Assembly: GCF_018069865.1 (NCBI RefSeq)
Contig: NZ_JAGQDG010000003.1
Coordinates: 248,001 to 312,000, forward strand
Source of the DNA: Ideonella paludis
Lineage (GTDB): Bacteria > Pseudomonadota > Gammaproteobacteria > Burkholderiales > Burkholderiaceae_C
Length of the DNA stretch: 64,000 nt
Reading direction: 5' to 3'
Shown: positions 27,552 to 36,373 of the stretch, piece by piece
How positions within the stretch are numbered: the stretch's first letter is position 1
Layout: every line of letters begins with the position of its first letter
Translations under genes and position numbers: made by a program
Notes under the pieces: model-generated
Database searches by the model: none
The model's input: only the letters and a program-made list of their open reading frames with translations
What the model was told of the DNA's origin: nothing

Positions 27552-29363
27552 GTGACGACGAATTTCTTCGACGACCCGCGCATGCTGGCCCCGCGCGCCA
27601 CCACCAAGCTGGACTTGGCCGGCGGTGGTTTTGTGCTGCGCTCGCCCGAGCCTCTGGCGCCCTTTGCCCGCTGCACGGGCGAGTGGCTGGAGCGCTGGGC
27701 CCAAGAGACGCCCGACGCCCCGGCCTTTGCCGAGCGGGATGCGGCCGCCCCCGGTGGCTGGCAGCGCCTGACCTGGCGCCAAACCCGCGAGCGCGTGGGT
27801 GCGGTGGCTCAAGGCCTGCTGGACCTGAACCTGCCGCCCGGCCAGCCGGTGGTGATCCTGTCCGATAACTCGCTGGACCACTTGATCTTGGTGCTGGCGG
27901 CGCAGCACATCGGCCGGCCGGCCTGCACCGTCTCCAGCGGCTATTGCCGCTTGGCGCAGGGCGACTTCAGCCGCATCCACGGCATCTTGCATGCGCTCGG
28001 CCCGGCGCTGGTCTATGCGTCGGATGCAGCGGTCTATGCGCCCGCAATGGAGCGCTTGGGCCTGCATCCGGCCGTGGTGTTTTCCAAGGGCGCTGAAGGC
28101 GTGCCCGGCGCGCTCAGCTTTGCGCAACTCAGCAGTGCGGTGGAGACGCCGGCCGTGATGCAAGCCTTTGCGGCCATCACGCCCGACACCCACGCCAAGT
28201 ACTTGCTGACCAGCGGCTCCACCGGAACGCCCAAGGTCGTCATCAACACCCAGCGCATGCTGTGCGCCAACCAGCAGCAGTTGGCCCAGGTCTGCCGCTT
28301 TTTTGAAGCCGAGCCGCCGGTGCTGGTGGACTGGCTGCCATGGAGCCACACCTTTGGGGGCAACCACAACATCGGCATCGTGATGCGCAATGGCGGCCAG
28401 ATGGTGATCGACACCGGCAAGCCCTTGCCCGGCGCTATCGAGGCCACCGTGGCCAATCTGCGCGAGGTGCAGCCCACGGCCTACTTCAATGTGCCCAAGG
28501 GCTACGACATGCTCTTACCTTACCTAGAGGGCGACGAAGCCCTGGCGCGCAACTTCTTTGGCCGCCTGAAGATGCTGTTCTACGCGGGTGCGGGCATGCC
28601 CCAAACCACCTGGGCCCGGCTGGAAAAGGTGGCCGCCCAAGTGCGCACCGAGCGGCTGTGGATGACCACCTCCTGGGGCGCCACCGAGACCGCCCCGGCC
28701 ATCACCCTGCCGAACTGGGCGTTGGACCGTGCCGGCGTGATCGGCGTGCCGCTGCCGGGCATTGACCTCAAGTTTGTGCCCAATGCGGGCAAGCTGGAGA
28801 TGCGGGTGCGCGGCCCGAATGTCTTCCCTGGCTATCGCGGCAACGAGCAAGCCACACGCGACGCCTTTGATGAGGAGGGCTTCTACAAAATTGGCGACGC
28901 CGGGTTTCTGCAAGACGAGGCCGACCCCACCCAAGGCGTGGTCTTCAACGGCCGAGTGGCCGAGGACTTCAAGCTCACCACCGGCACCTGGGTGTCGGTG
29001 GGCACGCTACGCGTCAAGGTGGTGGCGGCGATGGCGCCTTATGCGCAAGACGTGGTCATCACTGGCCATGACCGCGCCGAGGTGGGGGCGCTGGTGTTCT
29101 TGAGCGAAGACGGCCGCAAGGCCACGGCCGAGGCCTTGCACACCCGCTTGCGCGAGGCGCTGGCCGACCTCAAAGCCCATGCCGGAGCCTCCAGCTCACA
29201 GTCGCCCCTTCGGGCCTGGGTCTTGCCCGACATGCCCAATATGGCCCAAGGCGAGATCACCGACAAGGGCTACATCAACCAGCGCGCGGTGCTGAGCCTG
29301 CGCGCCGACGTGGTGGCTGCGCTCTATGGCAGCGAGCCCGCGCTGCAACGCATCACGCTATAA
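27552..29363 (+). CDS. Feruloyl-CoA synthetase-like acyl-CoA ligase
   Basis: ATP-dependent ligase of the AMP-binding superfamily that activates an aromatic or phenylpropenoid acid to its CoA thioester. P-loop YLLTSGSTGTPKVVI (about residue 220), a late WGATETAP block, and the C-terminal catalytic lysine in EITDKGYINQ. 603 residues with a C-terminal region typical of feruloyl-CoA synthetases. The GTG at 27552 has GGAGA five bases upstream; an ATG at 27540 lies inside the candidate operator. First gene of the cluster to 36226. The exact substrate cannot be read from sequence. Confidence 0.85.
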   Translation: MTTNFFDDPRMLAPRATTKLDLAGGGFVLRSPEPLAPFARCTGEWLERWAQETPDAPAFAERDAAAPGGWQRLTWRQTRERVGAVAQGLLDLNLPPGQPVVILSDNSLDHLILVLAAQHIGRPACTVSSGYCRLAQGDFSRIHGILHALGPALVYASDAAVYAPAMERLGLHPAVVFSKGAEGVPGALSFAQLSSAVETPAVMQAFAAITPDTHAKYLLTSGSTGTPKVVINTQRMLCANQQQLAQVCRFFEAEPPVLVDWLPWSHTFGGNHNIGIVMRNGGQMVIDTGKPLPGAIEATVANLREVQPTAYFNVPKGYDMLLPYLEGDEALARNFFGRLKMLFYAGAGMPQTTWARLEKVAAQVRTERLWMTTSWGATETAPAITLPNWALDRAGVIGVPLPGIDLKFVPNAGKLEMRVRGPNVFPGYRGNEQATRDAFDEEGFYKIGDAGFLQDEADPTQGVVFNGRVAEDFKLTTGTWVSVGTLRVKVVAAMAPYAQDVVITGHDRAEVGALVFLSEDGRKATAEALHTRLREALADLKAHAGASSSQSPLRAWVLPDMPNMAQGEITDKGYINQRAVLSLRADVVAALYGSEPALQRITL

Positions 29364-29403
29364 GTCCTCACAACTTAACGCATTCATTCAGGGAATAGTC
29401 CGC

Positions 29404-30213
29404 ATGAATCTTCAAGCCGCCACCGGCCTGCTGGGCCAGTTGCCACTGCTGCGCGTCGAGACCGACGGCCCAGTGCTGCACATCCACTTGAACCGCCCAG
29501 CCAAGCGCAACTCCATCAGCGACGAGCTGCTGGCCCAGTTGCACACCGTCTTCGTCAACCTACCCAAAGACATCCGCGTCGCGGTGCTCAGTGGCGCAGG
29601 GGATCACTTCTGCGCCGGGCTCGACTTGACCGAGGTCACCGAGCGCAATGTCACCGAAGGCATGAGCCACTCGCGCGCCTGGCATGCGGCCTTTGATGCC
29701 ATTCAGTTCGGCCCGGTGCCGGTGATTGCCGTGCTGCATGGCGCGGTGGTGGGTGGCGGGCTGGAGCTGGCCTCGGCGGCCCACCTGCGGGTGGCTGAGC
29801 GCAGCAGCTTTTATGCGCTGCCCGAGGGCACGCGCGGCATCTTTGTGGGCGGTGGTGGCTCGGTGCGCATCTCGCGTTTGGTGGGCACCTCGCGCATGAC
29901 GGACATGATGTTGACGGGCCGCGTGTTCGACGCCAACGAGGGCTACACCCTGGGCTTCTCCAACTACCTGGTGGAGCCGCAGCAGGGCTTGGCCAAGGCG
30001 TATGAGCTGGCCGTCAAGATCGCCGCCAATGCGCCGCTGTCCAACTACGCCATCACCCAGGCGCTGCCCCGCATTGCCGACCTCTCGCACAGCGACGGCT
30101 TGTTCATGGAGTCGTTGATCTCGTCCATTGCCCAAGGCGACGAGGCGGCCAAGGAGCGCGTGCGCGCCTTCCTGGAAAAGCGGGCCGACAAGGTCAGCAA
30201 GGGGGCTGCATGA
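29404..30213 (+). CDS. Crotonase-family enoyl-CoA hydratase
   Basis: Crotonase fold, 269 residues. Oxyanion-hole segments GDHFCAGLDLTE and HGAVVGGGLELAS. The first catalytic Glu position is kept (ALPEGTRGIF). The second, usually Glu in hydratases, reads MTDMM (Asp), and the usual GAGGTQRL block is GGGGSVRISRL. Likely hydrates the arylacryloyl-CoA made by the upstream ligase; hydratase/lyase chemistry giving an aldehyde is an alternative, but the thiolase next door favours beta-oxidation. Its end overlaps the thiolase start (ATGATGA). Confidence 0.85.
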   Translation: MNLQAATGLLGQLPLLRVETDGPVLHIHLNRPAKRNSISDELLAQLHTVFVNLPKDIRVAVLSGAGDHFCAGLDLTEVTERNVTEGMSHSRAWHAAFDAIQFGPVPVIAVLHGAVVGGGLELASAAHLRVAERSSFYALPEGTRGIFVGGGGSVRISRLVGTSRMTDMMLTGRVFDANEGYTLGFSNYLVEPQQGLAKAYELAVKIAANAPLSNYAITQALPRIADLSHSDGLFMESLISSIAQGDEAAKERVRAFLEKRADKVSKGAA

Positions 30214-31478
30214 TGACCAAAGGTTTATTCAACCGCTTTGACGACGTTTGGATGCTGGACGGCGTGCGCACGCCCCAGGTGGACTACATGGGCGCCTTGG
30301 CTGACGCCAACCCCATCGACATGGGCATCAAGGTTGCGCGTGCGGTGCTGGCCCGCACGGGCATTGCGCCCGGGGATGTGGACACCGTGATCGCCGGCAA
30401 TATGGCGCCGGGCGGGTTTGATCAGTTCTATGTGCCGCGCCATATTGGCCTCTATGCCGGCGTGCCCACCGAGGTGCCCGCCCAAATGGCCCAGCGCATC
30501 TGCGGCACGGGCTTTGAGCTCTTTCGCCAAGCGGGCGAGCAAATCAGCAGCGGCGCGGCAGAGCTGGCGCTGGTGGTGGGCACCGAGTCCATGACCCGCA
30601 ACCCCATCGCCGCCTTCGACCACCGCCAGGGCTTCCGTCTGGGCGCGCCGCTGGGTTTTAAAGACTATATGTGGGAGGCGCTGACCGATTGCGCGGCCGG
30701 GATCAACATGATCCAAACCGCCGAGAACCTGGCCCAGCGCTACGACATCCGCCGTGAGGATGTCGACGCCTTTGCGGCACTCTCGTTTGCGCGCGCGGTG
30801 GCGGCGCAAGAGAGCGGCTGGCTGGCCGGTGAGATCGTGCCTGTCAGCACCGAGACCTTTGAATTGAGCGGCTACAAGCCCCGCCATCTGCGCCTGGCGG
30901 GCAAGGCCACTGTGGCCGACAAAGACACTCACCCGCGCCCTACACCGGCGGAGGTGCTGGCCAAGCTGCGCACCGTGTTTGCGCAGGGCGTGCAAACCGG
31001 CGGCAACAGCTCGGCCCTGACGGACGGCGCCGGCGCCGCCTTGGTCGCCAGCGGCGCCTATGCCCAGCGCTGGGGCCAAGCGCCCTTGGGCCGCGTGGCC
31101 GCGGCCGCCGTGGTGGGCGTGCCGCCCGAGATCATGGGCATTGGCCCCGCACCGGCCATTCGCTTGCTGCTGGAGCGCGCGGGCCTGAGCTTGGCGGACA
31201 TCGCCCGCTTCGAGATCAACGAAGCTCAAGGCGCGCAGACCCTGGCCGTGCAACGCGAGCTGGGCTTGGAGGTGAACCGCTTGAATGTGCACGGCGGCGC
31301 GATTGCCCTGGGGCACCCGCTGGCGGCCACAGGCGTGCGGCTGACCTTGACGGTGGCGCGTCAGCTCCAAGCCATTGGTGCACGCTGGGGCGTGGCGTCG
31401 GCCTGCATTGGGGGGGGGCAGGGCATCGCCTTGCTCATTGAAAACCCACAAGGCCAAGGCCTGGGGAGTGCAGCATGA
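30210..31478 (+). CDS. Thiolase (acetyl-CoA acyltransferase)
   Basis: Cleaves a 3-oxoacyl-CoA with CoA. Nucleophile Cys in QRICGTGFE (about residue 98), NEAQGAQ in place of NEAFA, catalytic His in [15 protein letters not shown], and the second Cys in SACIGGGQG. 422 residues. In this setting it would release acetyl-CoA and an aroyl-CoA from 3-oxo-3-arylpropionyl-CoA (inference). Overlaps both neighbours by four bases. Confidence 0.93.
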   Translation: MMTKGLFNRFDDVWMLDGVRTPQVDYMGALADANPIDMGIKVARAVLARTGIAPGDVDTVIAGNMAPGGFDQFYVPRHIGLYAGVPTEVPAQMAQRICGTGFELFRQAGEQISSGAAELALVVGTESMTRNPIAAFDHRQGFRLGAPLGFKDYMWEALTDCAAGINMIQTAENLAQRYDIRREDVDAFAALSFARAVAAQESGWLAGEIVPVSTETFELSGYKPRHLRLAGKATVADKDTHPRPTPAEVLAKLRTVFAQGVQTGGNSSALTDGAGAALVASGAYAQRWGQAPLGRVAAAAVVGVPPEIMGIGPAPAIRLLLERAGLSLADIARFEINEAQGAQTLAVQRELGLEVNRLNVHGGAIALGHPLAATGVRLTLTVARQLQAIGARWGVASACIGGGQGIALLIENPQGQGLGSAA

Positions 31479-31894
31479 GCCCCACCCATATCTGGGAGAT
31501 CGACATCCAGTTCGGTGACTGCGACCCGGCGGGCATCGTTTTCTTTCCCAACTTCTTGAAGTGGATGGACTGCTCCTCGCTGGCCTTCTTCATGGCCTGC
31601 GGTGTGCCGCCCTGGCGCGAGCTGGTGCAGACACGCGGCATCGTGGGCACGCCACTGCTGGAGATCCACACCCAGTTCAAAAAATCGGCCACCTATGGCG
31701 AGCGCATTCAGGTGCACACCACGGTCGAGAGCTGGGCCGCCAAAACCTTTACCCATCGCCACCGCGTCATGCGCGGTGACACCTTGTTGTGCGAGGGCAC
31801 CGAGGTGCGCGCCTTTGTGCAAAAGCACCCAGACGACCCGAACCGCTTGCAAGCTATCCCGGTGCCCGAGGACATCAAGGCACTGTGCAGCTGA
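31475..31894 (+). CDS. 4-hydroxybenzoyl-CoA thioesterase family protein
   Basis: Hot-dog fold acyl-CoA thioesterase of the YbgC/4HBT type, 139 residues. The active-site Asp is in IQFGDCDPAGIVFFPNF (about residue 17). The position right after the thiolase suggests it frees an aromatic acid from its CoA ester, or recycles CoA. Substrate not assignable. Start overlaps the thiolase stop (ATGA). Confidence 0.9.
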   Translation: MSPTHIWEIDIQFGDCDPAGIVFFPNFLKWMDCSSLAFFMACGVPPWRELVQTRGIVGTPLLEIHTQFKKSATYGERIQVHTTVESWAAKTFTHRHRVMRGDTLLCEGTEVRAFVQKHPDDPNRLQAIPVPEDIKALCS

Positions 31895-31908
31895 TCGTTT
31901 TCAATAGA

Positions 31909-31924
31909 GCCCGACGCATCGGGC
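31909..31924 (+). terminator. Hairpin between thioesterase and solute-binding protein
   Basis: GCCCGA-cgca-TCGGGC followed by a pyrimidine-rich CGCTTCTTTCCTTCTCT run. A possible partial terminator or a 3' stabilising stem that would set different mRNA levels for the enzymes and the binding protein. Confidence 0.4.
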
Positions 31925-31985
31925 CGCTTCTTTCCTTCTCTCCCACCTTCTTCCACCTGACCCCCGCTTTTTCAGGAGACAAACC

Positions 31986-33125
31986 GTGAAGACTGCTTTC
32001 ATCAAGACCGTGCTGGCTTCGGCCGCTGTGCTCGTCACCACCCAGGCTTTGGCCGAGATCACGGTGGGCGTCAGCATTCCCATGACGGGCCCGGCCTCGG
32101 GCCTGGGCATCCCGATGAACAACGGCCTGAAGATGTGGCCGGCCACGGTGGCGGGCGAGAAGATCAAGCTGGTGATCCTGGACGACGCGACCGACCCCTC
32201 CAAGGGCGTGCAAAACGTGCGCCGCTTGACCACGGAAGACAAGGTCGACCTGATCATGGGCTCGGGTGCCACCCCTGTGGCCATTGCGATGGCCGCCGTG
32301 GCCGCAGAAACCAGCACGCCGCAGTTGGCACTCTCGCCCATTCAACTGCCGCCCGGCAAAGACACCTGGTCCTTCCGCCTGCCGCAGTCCAATGGCGTGA
32401 TGGCTAACGCCATGGTGAGCCACATGCTCAAGGGTGGCGTCAAGACCGTGGCCTTCATCGGCTATGCCGACGCCTATGGCGAAGGTTGGCTGCAAGAGCT
32501 GAGCCCGCGCCTGGAGAAAGCTGGCATCAAGCTGCTGGTGACTGAGCGCTTCAACCGCGCCGACACCAGCGTGACCGCCCAAGCCCTGAAGGTCGCGGGT
32601 GCCAATCCGGACGCGGTGGTGGTGGTGGCCTCGGGCAGCGGTGCGGCCATGCCGCAACTGGCCGTGTTGGAGCGTGGCTTCAAGGGCCGCATCTACCAAA
32701 CCCATGCCGCAGCCTCCAAAGACCTGATGCGCGTGGGCGGCAAGGCCGTGGAAGGCACCTTTGTGACCGCTGGCCCGGTGGTGGTGGCCGAGCAATTGCC
32801 CGCCACACACCCCTCGCGCGAGTTGGGCATCAAGTTCAACGCGGCTTATGAGCAGATCCATGGCCCGGGCAGCCGCAACCAATTTGCCGCCCACTCCTAC
32901 GACGGCTACCTGATGCTGGAGCAAGTGGTGCCGGTGGCTTTGAAGAAGGCCAAGCCCGGCACGCCGGAGTTCCGCGCCGCGCTGAAGGAAGCGCTGGAGA
33001 GCGCCAAGGGCTTGGCCGTGACCCACGGCGTGCTGGACTACACCCCCACTGACCACTGGGGCTTCCGCCCCGACACCGGCGTGGTGATGAAGGTCGTCAA
33101 CGGTGAGTGGAAGCTGGAGAACTGA
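31986..33125 (+). CDS. ABC transporter periplasmic substrate-binding protein (LivK-like)
   Basis: Type I periplasmic binding protein of the branched-chain amino acid/aromatic acid class, 379 residues, with a Sec signal ending TTQALA. The mature start ITVGVSIPMTGPASGLG and LGSGATPVAIAMA-type sequences are typical. GTG start with AGGAGA seven bases upstream. No permease or ATPase adjoins it; it could use the importer at 52950-56278. Expected ligand is the aromatic or phenylpropanoid acid degraded by the neighbours (inference). Confidence 0.9.
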   Translation: MKTAFIKTVLASAAVLVTTQALAEITVGVSIPMTGPASGLGIPMNNGLKMWPATVAGEKIKLVILDDATDPSKGVQNVRRLTTEDKVDLIMGSGATPVAIAMAAVAAETSTPQLALSPIQLPPGKDTWSFRLPQSNGVMANAMVSHMLKGGVKTVAFIGYADAYGEGWLQELSPRLEKAGIKLLVTERFNRADTSVTAQALKVAGANPDAVVVVASGSGAAMPQLAVLERGFKGRIYQTHAAASKDLMRVGGKAVEGTFVTAGPVVVAEQLPATHPSRELGIKFNAAYEQIHGPGSRNQFAAHSYDGYLMLEQVVPVALKKAKPGTPEFRAALKEALESAKGLAVTHGVLDYTPTDHWGFRPDTGVVMKVVNGEWKLEN

Positions 33126-33890
33126 ATGCAAATCGCCGGACAACATGCCCTGGTCACCGGCGGTGGCTCGGGCCTGGGTGAAGCCGTGGCGCGGGCCTTG
33201 GCCGCCGCCGGTGCGCGCGTCAGCGTGCTGGACGTGAATGCGGCCGGCGCCCAGCGCGTGGCGGCCGACATGGGCGGCTTTGCGGCCACGGCCGATATTG
33301 CCGACACCGCCAGCCTGACCGCCGCGCTGGACGCTGCAGAAGCTGCGCACGGCCCGGCCCGCATCGTGATGAACATTGCGGGCATCGGCACGGCCAAGCG
33401 CGTGATCGGCCGCGACGGCGAGCCCGCACCGCTGGAGGACTTTGAGCGTGTCATCCGCATCAACCTCATCGGCACCTACAACGTCATCCGCCTCACCGCC
33501 GCCCGCATCGCCAAGCTGGAGCCGCTGCAAGACGGCGAGCGCGGCGTGATGCTGATGACGGCCTCAGTGGCCGCCTTTGATGGCCAGGTGGGCCAAGAGG
33601 CCTACAGCGCGTCGAAGGGTGGCATCACCGCCATGACCTTGCCCTTGGCGCGCGACTTGGCCCAGCACGGCATCCGCGTGATGACCGTGGCGCCCGGCCT
33701 CTTCAGCACCCCGCTGATGAAGAGCCTGCCGCAGGACATTCAAGACGCTTTGGGCGCGTCCATTCCTTTCCCCAAGCGCTTGGGCCACCCCGAAGAATTT
33801 GCGGCCTTGGCCACGCACATCGTCAGCAATGTGCACCTGAACGGCGAGACCATTCGCTTAGATGGTGCGGTAAGACTGGCGCCTCGCTGA
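33126..33890 (+). CDS. SDR 3-hydroxyacyl-CoA dehydrogenase
   Basis: Short-chain dehydrogenase, 254 residues, most like type II 3-hydroxyacyl-CoA dehydrogenases (HSD10 class). Nucleotide site TGGGSGLGEAVARALAAAG, NIAGIG, catalytic Ser in TASVAAF and YxxxK in YSASKGG. The step between the crotonase and thiolase of the cluster needs exactly this activity. Starts at the base after the binding-protein stop. Confidence 0.9.
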   Translation: MQIAGQHALVTGGGSGLGEAVARALAAAGARVSVLDVNAAGAQRVAADMGGFAATADIADTASLTAALDAAEAAHGPARIVMNIAGIGTAKRVIGRDGEPAPLEDFERVIRINLIGTYNVIRLTAARIAKLEPLQDGERGVMLMTASVAAFDGQVGQEAYSASKGGITAMTLPLARDLAQHGIRVMTVAPGLFSTPLMKSLPQDIQDALGASIPFPKRLGHPEEFAALATHIVSNVHLNGETIRLDGAVRLAPR

Positions 33891-33909
33891 ACGACCGACC
33901 ACACACACC

Positions 33910-35730
33910 ATGAGCTGGGACTACCGTGCACCGCTGCGCGACATGCGCTTTGTGATCGAGCAGGTGCTGCAAGCCCCCCGGGGCTGGCAGGCCTGCCCCG
34001 AGTGGCAAGAGCTGGACGCCGAGACGGCCGGGGCCATCCTGCAAGAAGGCGCGCGGTTTGCGCGCGAGGTCTTGCTGCCGCTCAATGCCAGCGGCGACGC
34101 TCAAGGCTGCACCCGTGGCCCAAGCGGCGCCGTGCGCACGCCCGAGGGCTTCCCAGCGGCCTACCGCGCCTTTGTGGAAGGCGGCTGGCCCGCCTTGCCC
34201 TGTGCGCCCGAGTGGGGCGGCCAGGGCCTGCCCCTGCTGCTGGATGCGGCCGTGCGAGAGATGCTCATCGCCTGCAACCAAGCCTGGGAGATGTACCCCG
34301 ACTTGCTGCATGGCGCGTATGAAACCATCAAGGGCCATGCCCGCCCGGCACAGCAAGACTGGTGCTTGGCCAAGCTGGTCAGCGGTGAGTGGCTGGCCGC
34401 CATGGCCCTGACCGAGCCCCAGGCCGGCAGCGACCTCGGGCTGCTCAGCACCCGCGCCGTGCCCGACGCCAGCTTCGAGGCCGATGGTGCGCTGCGCGTG
34501 ACGGGCGACAAGATCTTCATCTCGGGTGGCGACCATGACCTGAGCGACAACATCATCCACCTGGTGCTGTGCCGCCTGCCTGATGCGCCCCCCGGCACCC
34601 GGGGCATTTCCTTGGCCCTGGTGCCCAAGGTCTTGCCCGATGGCCAGCTCAACACGATGAGCTGCACCGGCCTGGAACACAAAATGGGCATCCACGGCAG
34701 CGCCACCTGCGCCATGCGTTACGAAGGCGCGCACGGCTGGCTGGTGGGTGCGCCGCACAAGGGCCTGGGTGCGATGTTCTTGATGATGAACTCCGCCCGC
34801 CTGCATGTGGGCCTGCAAGGCTTGGCGCATTTGGAGATGGCCGGCCAGAACGCGCTGCGCTATGCCTTTGAGCGCTTGCAAATGCGCGCGGCCGTGCGGC
34901 CTGAAATTCGTGCGGCCATGCGGCCCGAGGGGGCCAAGTCGGCCGCTGACCCCATCGCCCTGCACCCCGCCATGCGCCACGCCTTGCTCAAGGTACAGGC
35001 GCTGACCGAGGCCCAGCGCGTCATCGCCTATCGCGCGGCCCAATGCATTGACGAAGGCCACCACCATCCTGACGCCGCGTTGCGCGAGCGCGCCCTCAAG
35101 CTGGCCGCTTTGCTGACCCCGGTGGTCAAAGCTGCGCTCACGCACAACGGCTTTCACGGCACCAGCGACGCACTGCAAGTCTTTGGCGGCTATGGCTTTG
35201 TGGTCGAGACGGGCGTGGAGCAATCCTTGCGCGATGCCCGCATCGCGATGATTTACGAAGGCACCAACGAGATCCAGGCCATCGACCTGCTGCAGCGCAA
35301 AGTGCTGGTCGACGGCGGCTTGGCGCTCGGCCTCTTGCTAGACGACCTGGAGGCCGAAGCCCAGTGCTGCGAGGCAGCCCCCGCACTCGCCCCCTTTGCC
35401 CAGGCCTTGCGCGCGCACTGCCAGCACACGCGCGCGGCCACGGCTGCGCTGATGGAGCGCACCAGTACCAGCACCAGCACCGCTGCTGACCCAGAAGCCG
35501 CGCTGCGCGTGGCCGACGACTACCTCTGGGGCCTGACCCACACCCTCTATGCCTGGGCCTTTGCCGCCAGCGCCCGCGCCGCCACCCAAGAGCCCGACAC
35601 CCCCTGGGCCCAGGCCAAGACCGAGCGCATGCGCTATGGTGTGGACTGGCTGCTGCCCATGGCCCAGGTCCACTGGCACCGGGTGCATGCGGTCGCATTA
35701 CCCTTGCCTGCGTTGGCCCTGCCGGAGTGA
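33910..35730 (+). CDS. Acyl-CoA dehydrogenase, long DmdC/FadE-like type
   Basis: 606-residue FAD-dependent acyl-CoA dehydrogenase with the N-terminal segment YRAPLRDMRFVIEQVL and a C-terminal extension found in the DmdC-like subgroup. FAD/substrate region MALTEPQAGSDLG and catalytic Glu in IYEGTNEIQAIDLLQRKVL (about residue 457). Would convert an arylpropionyl-CoA to the arylacryloyl-CoA fed to the crotonase, so that saturated side chains also enter the pathway (inference). Confidence 0.92.
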   Translation: MSWDYRAPLRDMRFVIEQVLQAPRGWQACPEWQELDAETAGAILQEGARFAREVLLPLNASGDAQGCTRGPSGAVRTPEGFPAAYRAFVEGGWPALPCAPEWGGQGLPLLLDAAVREMLIACNQAWEMYPDLLHGAYETIKGHARPAQQDWCLAKLVSGEWLAAMALTEPQAGSDLGLLSTRAVPDASFEADGALRVTGDKIFISGGDHDLSDNIIHLVLCRLPDAPPGTRGISLALVPKVLPDGQLNTMSCTGLEHKMGIHGSATCAMRYEGAHGWLVGAPHKGLGAMFLMMNSARLHVGLQGLAHLEMAGQNALRYAFERLQMRAAVRPEIRAAMRPEGAKSAADPIALHPAMRHALLKVQALTEAQRVIAYRAAQCIDEGHHHPDAALRERALKLAALLTPVVKAALTHNGFHGTSDALQVFGGYGFVVETGVEQSLRDARIAMIYEGTNEIQAIDLLQRKVLVDGGLALGLLLDDLEAEAQCCEAAPALAPFAQALRAHCQHTRAATAALMERTSTSTSTAADPEAALRVADDYLWGLTHTLYAWAFAASARAATQEPDTPWAQAKTERMRYGVDWLLPMAQVHWHRVHAVALPLPALALPE

Positions 35731-35788
35731 TCTCTGCGCTGCTCGGCGCGGGGCGTCTCCACGTGCCACCTTTAACGCTTTCGCGCTC

Positions 35789-36226
35789 ATGAAATTCGCT
35801 GACTTCCACGAAGGCCAGGTCATCACCGCTGGCCCCTACCACCTCAGCCAAGACGAGGTGCTGCAGTTCGCCAACACTTACGACCCCCAGTGGTTCCACA
35901 CCGACCCAGAGGCCGCCGCCCAAGGCATCCACGGCGGCCTGATCGCCAGCGGCTGGCAGACCTGCGGCATCGCCATGCGCTTGGTCGCACTTGCTGCGCT
36001 GCAAGGGTCAGAGTCCTTTGCCTCGCCGGGTCTCGCCTACGTCAAATGGCTGCACCCCGTGCGCCCCGGCGACGCGCTGAGCGTCAAAGCCACCGTGCTG
36101 CAAACCCGCAGCTCCGCCAGCAAGCCGGACCTCGGCATCTTGCGCTGGCGCTGGCAGCTCTACAACCAGAATGAGGTAGAGGTGCTGGACTTGGAGGCGA
36201 CGAGTTTGTTCAAGTTGGTTGTCTAG
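35789..36226 (+). CDS. MaoC-family dehydratase
   Basis: Hot-dog fold (R)-specific enoyl-CoA hydratase-like protein, 145 residues. The catalytic Asp/His pair is in DPQWFHTDPEAAAQ, followed by GGLIASGWQT, the typical MaoC block. ATG at 35789 (MKFADFHEGQVI) chosen; the frame is open further upstream inside the acyl-CoA dehydrogenase gene. Last gene of the side-chain cluster. It may supply an alternative hydration stereochemistry. Confidence 0.88.
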   Translation: MKFADFHEGQVITAGPYHLSQDEVLQFANTYDPQWFHTDPEAAAQGIHGGLIASGWQTCGIAMRLVALAALQGSESFASPGLAYVKWLHPVRPGDALSVKATVLQTRSSASKPDLGILRWRWQLYNQNEVEVLDLEATSLFKLVV

Positions 36227-36306
36227 ACCACCCTGCGCTTCGCAGGTGCTTCTGGAGAACCGCGCGGTGAAGGCTTTGCCCGTAGCGCATGCATGGCGGT
36301 AGCCAA

Positions 36307-36373
36307 TGAGCCGCACTGCGTCAAATTCGGCTCAAAAAATGAGCCGAATGTGTGAGAATGCGGCTCATGAGCC
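36307..36373. promoter_or_regulatory. Regular TGAGCCG/CGGCTCA repeat array at the Fic gene start
   Basis: Two exact copies of TGAGCCG-N14-CGGCTCA (36307-36334 and 36340-36367), separated by AAAAA (36335-36339). A fifth half-site TGAGCC (36368-36373) abuts the second copy to form the palindrome GGCTCATGAGCC. The unit repeats every 33 bases. The N14 sequences differ between copies, so only the half-sites are conserved, as expected for protein-binding sites. The array runs into the possible start codons of the Fic gene, pointing to autoregulation. Confidence 0.75.
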
